From Hugenholtzia roseola DSM 9546 (lineage in GTDB: Bacteria > Bacteroidota > Bacteroidia > Cytophagales > Bernardetiaceae), in assembly GCF_000422585.1 (NCBI RefSeq), contig NZ_AUGI01000037.1, positions 18,734 to 82,733 of the forward strand: 64,000 nucleotides of DNA. Reading direction: 5' to 3'. How positions within the stretch are numbered: position 1 is the first letter of the stretch; each line of letters starts with the position of its first letter. Below, in pieces: positions 63,501 to 64,000 of the stretch. A model generated the notes under the pieces. That model was not told the DNA's origin, ran no database searches, and saw nothing but the letters and a program-made list of their open reading frames with translations. Position numbers and translations under genes: made by a program.

Positions 63501-63805
63501 AACCTTTTATGCGAGCAGGTTCGCAACTCAAGCCTGTGGGTGAGAAAAAGCCGAATCAATTAGGCTTGTATGATATGAGCGGCAATGTCTTTGAGTGGTG
63601 TCAGGATTATTATGATGCAAAGTTTTATGAAACTGAAGAGGCAAAAAAACAAAACCCTTTGAATAACAAAGTATCTGCTTATAGGCTTTTGCGTGGCGGT
63701 TCGTGGAACAACGTTGATGGTAACTGCCACTCTGCCGGCCGTGACTGGAACCTTCCTGCTGTTAGGAGCGACAACTACGGGTTTCGTTTTTCTCTGAGTC
63801 CGTAA
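60596..63805 (+). CDS. STAND/NACHT-like NTPase with LRR-like segment and C-terminal FGE/C-type-lectin-fold domain
   Basis: A 1069-residue protein. Residues 1-120 are an N-terminal region of unknown fold. The P-loop NTPase spans ~120-420: Walker A LGDSGMGKT (G126-T133), Walker B IVFIDD (residues ~185-190), then a conserved sensor-like FCSTRTNF. AHTEFYEYFLAEAL near residue 400 matches the winged-helix end of NACHT/STAND proteins. Two leucine-rich-repeat-like units occur at ~620-705 (LNLSGLDLTHTDWLKHF, LQWIDLRGNSIV). The FGE-sulfatase domain covers ~735-1069 (YVSWNDAKACTEWLND, LPSEAQWEYAAKGG, GLYDMSGNVFEWCQDYY, LLRGGSWNN, GFRFSL). The C-terminal codons have a diversity-generating-retroelement-like pattern. 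Role in defence or conflict is inferred. Confidence 0.8.
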   Translation: MGIVQHINTVQSQVIVPPNFSETKSRYVVRAGLRHKWLRRLQGKDARLALLKKYPDVAAGVLEPIKKELANYQDMVMESSYWRELCVKLVLDHYGYDPKQSPTLVSFCTNLKPHEGTTKCLFMLLGDSGMGKTLTMQKIFTVLQQTQATFRGKYDLVFLYAETDLDKQVAFLEKNISEERKPYTIVFIDDFHKDLEAKKEADKKKRVERLKELLEKLETFAYIFCSTRTNFLFDKIDDAKDYKRLAGRNWRALFLDKIVKDGANRLLKNRLSGEYLAKAETFLAGEISTLFYRPLFIKSLIFLLNQSQEDLAKIAKIEVQVLLYEHLFKGWVRQERAALGLESETEKEKQAFAAELKQELLVAVVESFPKEPTFSKKPTELTESFFKRSEQSEAYQLAHTEFYEYFLAEALYQGRIAEEYVKKEGASEQSFVFYRHLLQTRLYFRPQTDKEWKNLKQKIENFSYQQEIKKSYSKEVQPLLKTCPNEYFRTLLIVHSDTLKDRLTKEAYYFEVAQRLYALLKKDLTEAQKEHTFWQTLMLFESYQKNNFANLEKDTFLKQIREKPLLELFVYEYLMDELLFSQDEPNYRDPYFALSNIGITENLFQKAIETIKRYNVGFALELAKITDLNLSGLDLTHTDWLKHFPACQRLNLKDNRLRLQTPTDEKAPDKNQQKYAALAGVADPVLALQWIDLRGNSIVEKDNFLTALYQKAQNPEEAQKEPLRQLPTAALIRIWYNMIFVQGTDACPEKHFLMGSKKGSHPSVKEDEYDQNGNPIPVSLTDFYLCRYQTTYADFEAFANHSGYQTDAEKGSRYFDYKESMDWFRDAQGKIDEEKKGAYILKKEVQQWGYIFQEKDEEGNVICWKHDEQGRLQTQRNKPVIYVSWNDAKACTEWLNDIFKDLIPGATFQLPSEAQWEYAAKGGINWKDDFLYAGSNDLNEVGYYYANTGREGTFEELEAYQKGKQTPLEPFMRAGSQLKPVGEKKPNQLGLYDMSGNVFEWCQDYYDAKFYETEEAKKQNPLNNKVSAYRLLRGGSWNNVDGNCHSAGRDWNLPAVRSDNYGFRFSLSP
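63704..63787 (+). other. Candidate DGR variable region at the 3' end of the STAND-FGE gene
   Basis: Codons from 63707 to 63778 end in C or T in 22 of 24 cases (exceptions one TGG and one AGG). Twelve codons (V, D, G, H, G, D, L, A, V, S, D, Y) could each arise from AAC or AAT by changing only A positions, while five remain AAC. The segment encodes the surface loop of the FGE/C-lectin fold, the usual DGR target, and ends in the conserved GFR. Confidence 0.55.
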
Positions 63806-63840
63806 CGCTTTGCGCTTTTAGGTTTTTACCCTTTTTGGTT

Positions 63841-63877
63841 TTTGGGGGCTTGGGGGCGTTAGCCCCCAAATTTTTTT
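63841..63877 (+). terminator. Strong hairpin after the STAND-FGE gene (terminator or DGR cruciform)
   Basis: An 8-bp stem TTGGGGGC (63850-63857) and GCCCCCAA (63862-63869) closes a four-base GTTA loop and is followed by a T7 tract. A second GGGGGC lies just upstream (63844-63849), allowing an alternative stem. T7 favours a terminator; the 8-bp stem with a four-base loop also resembles the hairpins downstream of DGR variable regions. Confidence 0.7.
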
Positions 63878-63905
63878 GGCGTTTGGCGAGACGAAAATAC
63901 TCACA

Positions 63906-63932
63906 TGTAGGGACAAGGCATTGCCTTGTCCG
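63906..63932 (+). repeat. Dispersed palindrome, GGACAAGG family
   Basis: The copy starts GTAGGGACAAGG, has arms GGACAAGGCA and TGCCTTGTCC, and ends in GC. It is closest to the copy at 3214-3240. Confidence 0.8.
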
Positions 63933-63979
63933 CCGTCAGTAGGATTGAAAAACGTTGCGGGTTTGTTCGCACATAGTTC

Positions 63980-64000
63980 GGACAACGCAGTGCGTTGTCC
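63980..64000 (+). repeat. Palindrome GGACAACGCA/TGCGTTGTCC at window edge
   Basis: Arms GGACAACGCA and TGCGTTGTCC are perfect complements around one G. It shares the GGACAA...TTGTCC frame with the GGACAAGG family and may be a sub-family. It reaches the window end, so its flank is unseen. Confidence 0.65.

Noticed and set aside
63704..63805. Ordinary FGE-domain C-terminus without a retroelement
   Set aside because: Not fully rejected: FGE domains normally end in a similar Asn-rich GSWNN...GFR motif. The codon-ending bias makes a DGR target more likely, but only the downstream sequence can settle it.
1..64000. CRISPR arrays, tRNA, rRNA, tmRNA, transposase or integrase genes
   Set aside because: Looked for by eye and by ORF content; no regular spacer-repeat array, tRNA cloverleaf, rRNA-like stretch or recombinase family was recognised. 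A short or diverged RNA gene could be missed without a covariance search.

Overview
The window looks like chromosomal DNA of a member of Bacteroidota, most likely a Cytophagales-type gliding or filamentous bacterium. Four observations support this. Two large secreted proteins end in type IX secretion (T9SS) sorting domains, and a third protein has the TPR / beta-propeller / carboxypeptidase-regulatory / OmpA layout of PorE. Start codons rarely have a Shine-Dalgarno sequence. Many genes are preceded by the Bacteroidota -7 promoter box TAnnTTTG. The family content is also typical (DUF2339/DUF3999 pair, fused DAHP synthase-chorismate mutase, DUF2490, DUF3108, WG-repeat protein). I cannot name the genus from the sequence.

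Region 1-9,400 is housekeeping, almost all on the minus strand: the end of nadK (plus strand), accD, a class I fructose-bisphosphate aldolase, greA, an aspartoacylase-like peptidase, a five-repeat DUF349 protein, smpB, and prfB with its programmed +1 frameshift. Region 9,500-28,300 mixes metabolism and envelope genes: HMG-CoA reductase with an extra N-terminal domain, the DUF2339/DUF3999 membrane pair, an ERI1/DnaQ-like exonuclease, M42 and M23 peptidases, a stand-alone H-NOX haem sensor, asparagine synthetase, a quinone oxidoreductase, a single-chain type IIG/ISP-like restriction-modification enzyme and a DUF3108 protein.

Region 28,300-46,000 is rich in exported proteins: a lipoprotein, a T9SS cargo, a glycine-rich tail-fibre-like protein, a Tim44-like zinc-ribbon membrane protein, and a long plus-strand run of PRPP synthetase, giant WG-repeat protein, PorE-like OmpA protein, DUF2490 protein and MORN protein. 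Aromatic biosynthesis (DAHP synthase-chorismate mutase) sits within it. Region 46,000-57,600 holds signalling genes (7TM-SpoIIE phosphatase, orphan histidine kinase, CheY-like receiver), an SDR, a 45-residue membrane protein, AcpH-like phosphodiesterase, adk, a second T9SS cargo and an SCO1-like protein with altered cysteine spacing. dnaJ and grpE follow at 57,600-59,700.

The most interesting locus is the last one, 60,064-63,805. A small helical protein resembling effector-associated modules is followed by a 1069-residue STAND (NACHT-like) NTPase with short leucine-rich motifs and a C-terminal formylglycine-generating-enzyme/C-type-lectin-fold domain. The last ~25 codons before the conserved GFR tail are almost all NNC/NNT. 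Twelve of them are reachable from AAY by changing adenines only, which is the signature expected of the variable region of a diversity-generating retroelement (DGR). A strong hairpin lies ~45 bp beyond the stop. The reverse transcriptase and template repeat, if they exist, would lie beyond the end of the window. I infer a DGR-diversified immune or conflict receptor, but the window alone cannot prove it.

Intergenic DNA carries three families of dispersed palindromic or G-rich repeats. I found no tRNA, rRNA, CRISPR array, transposase or integrase gene.
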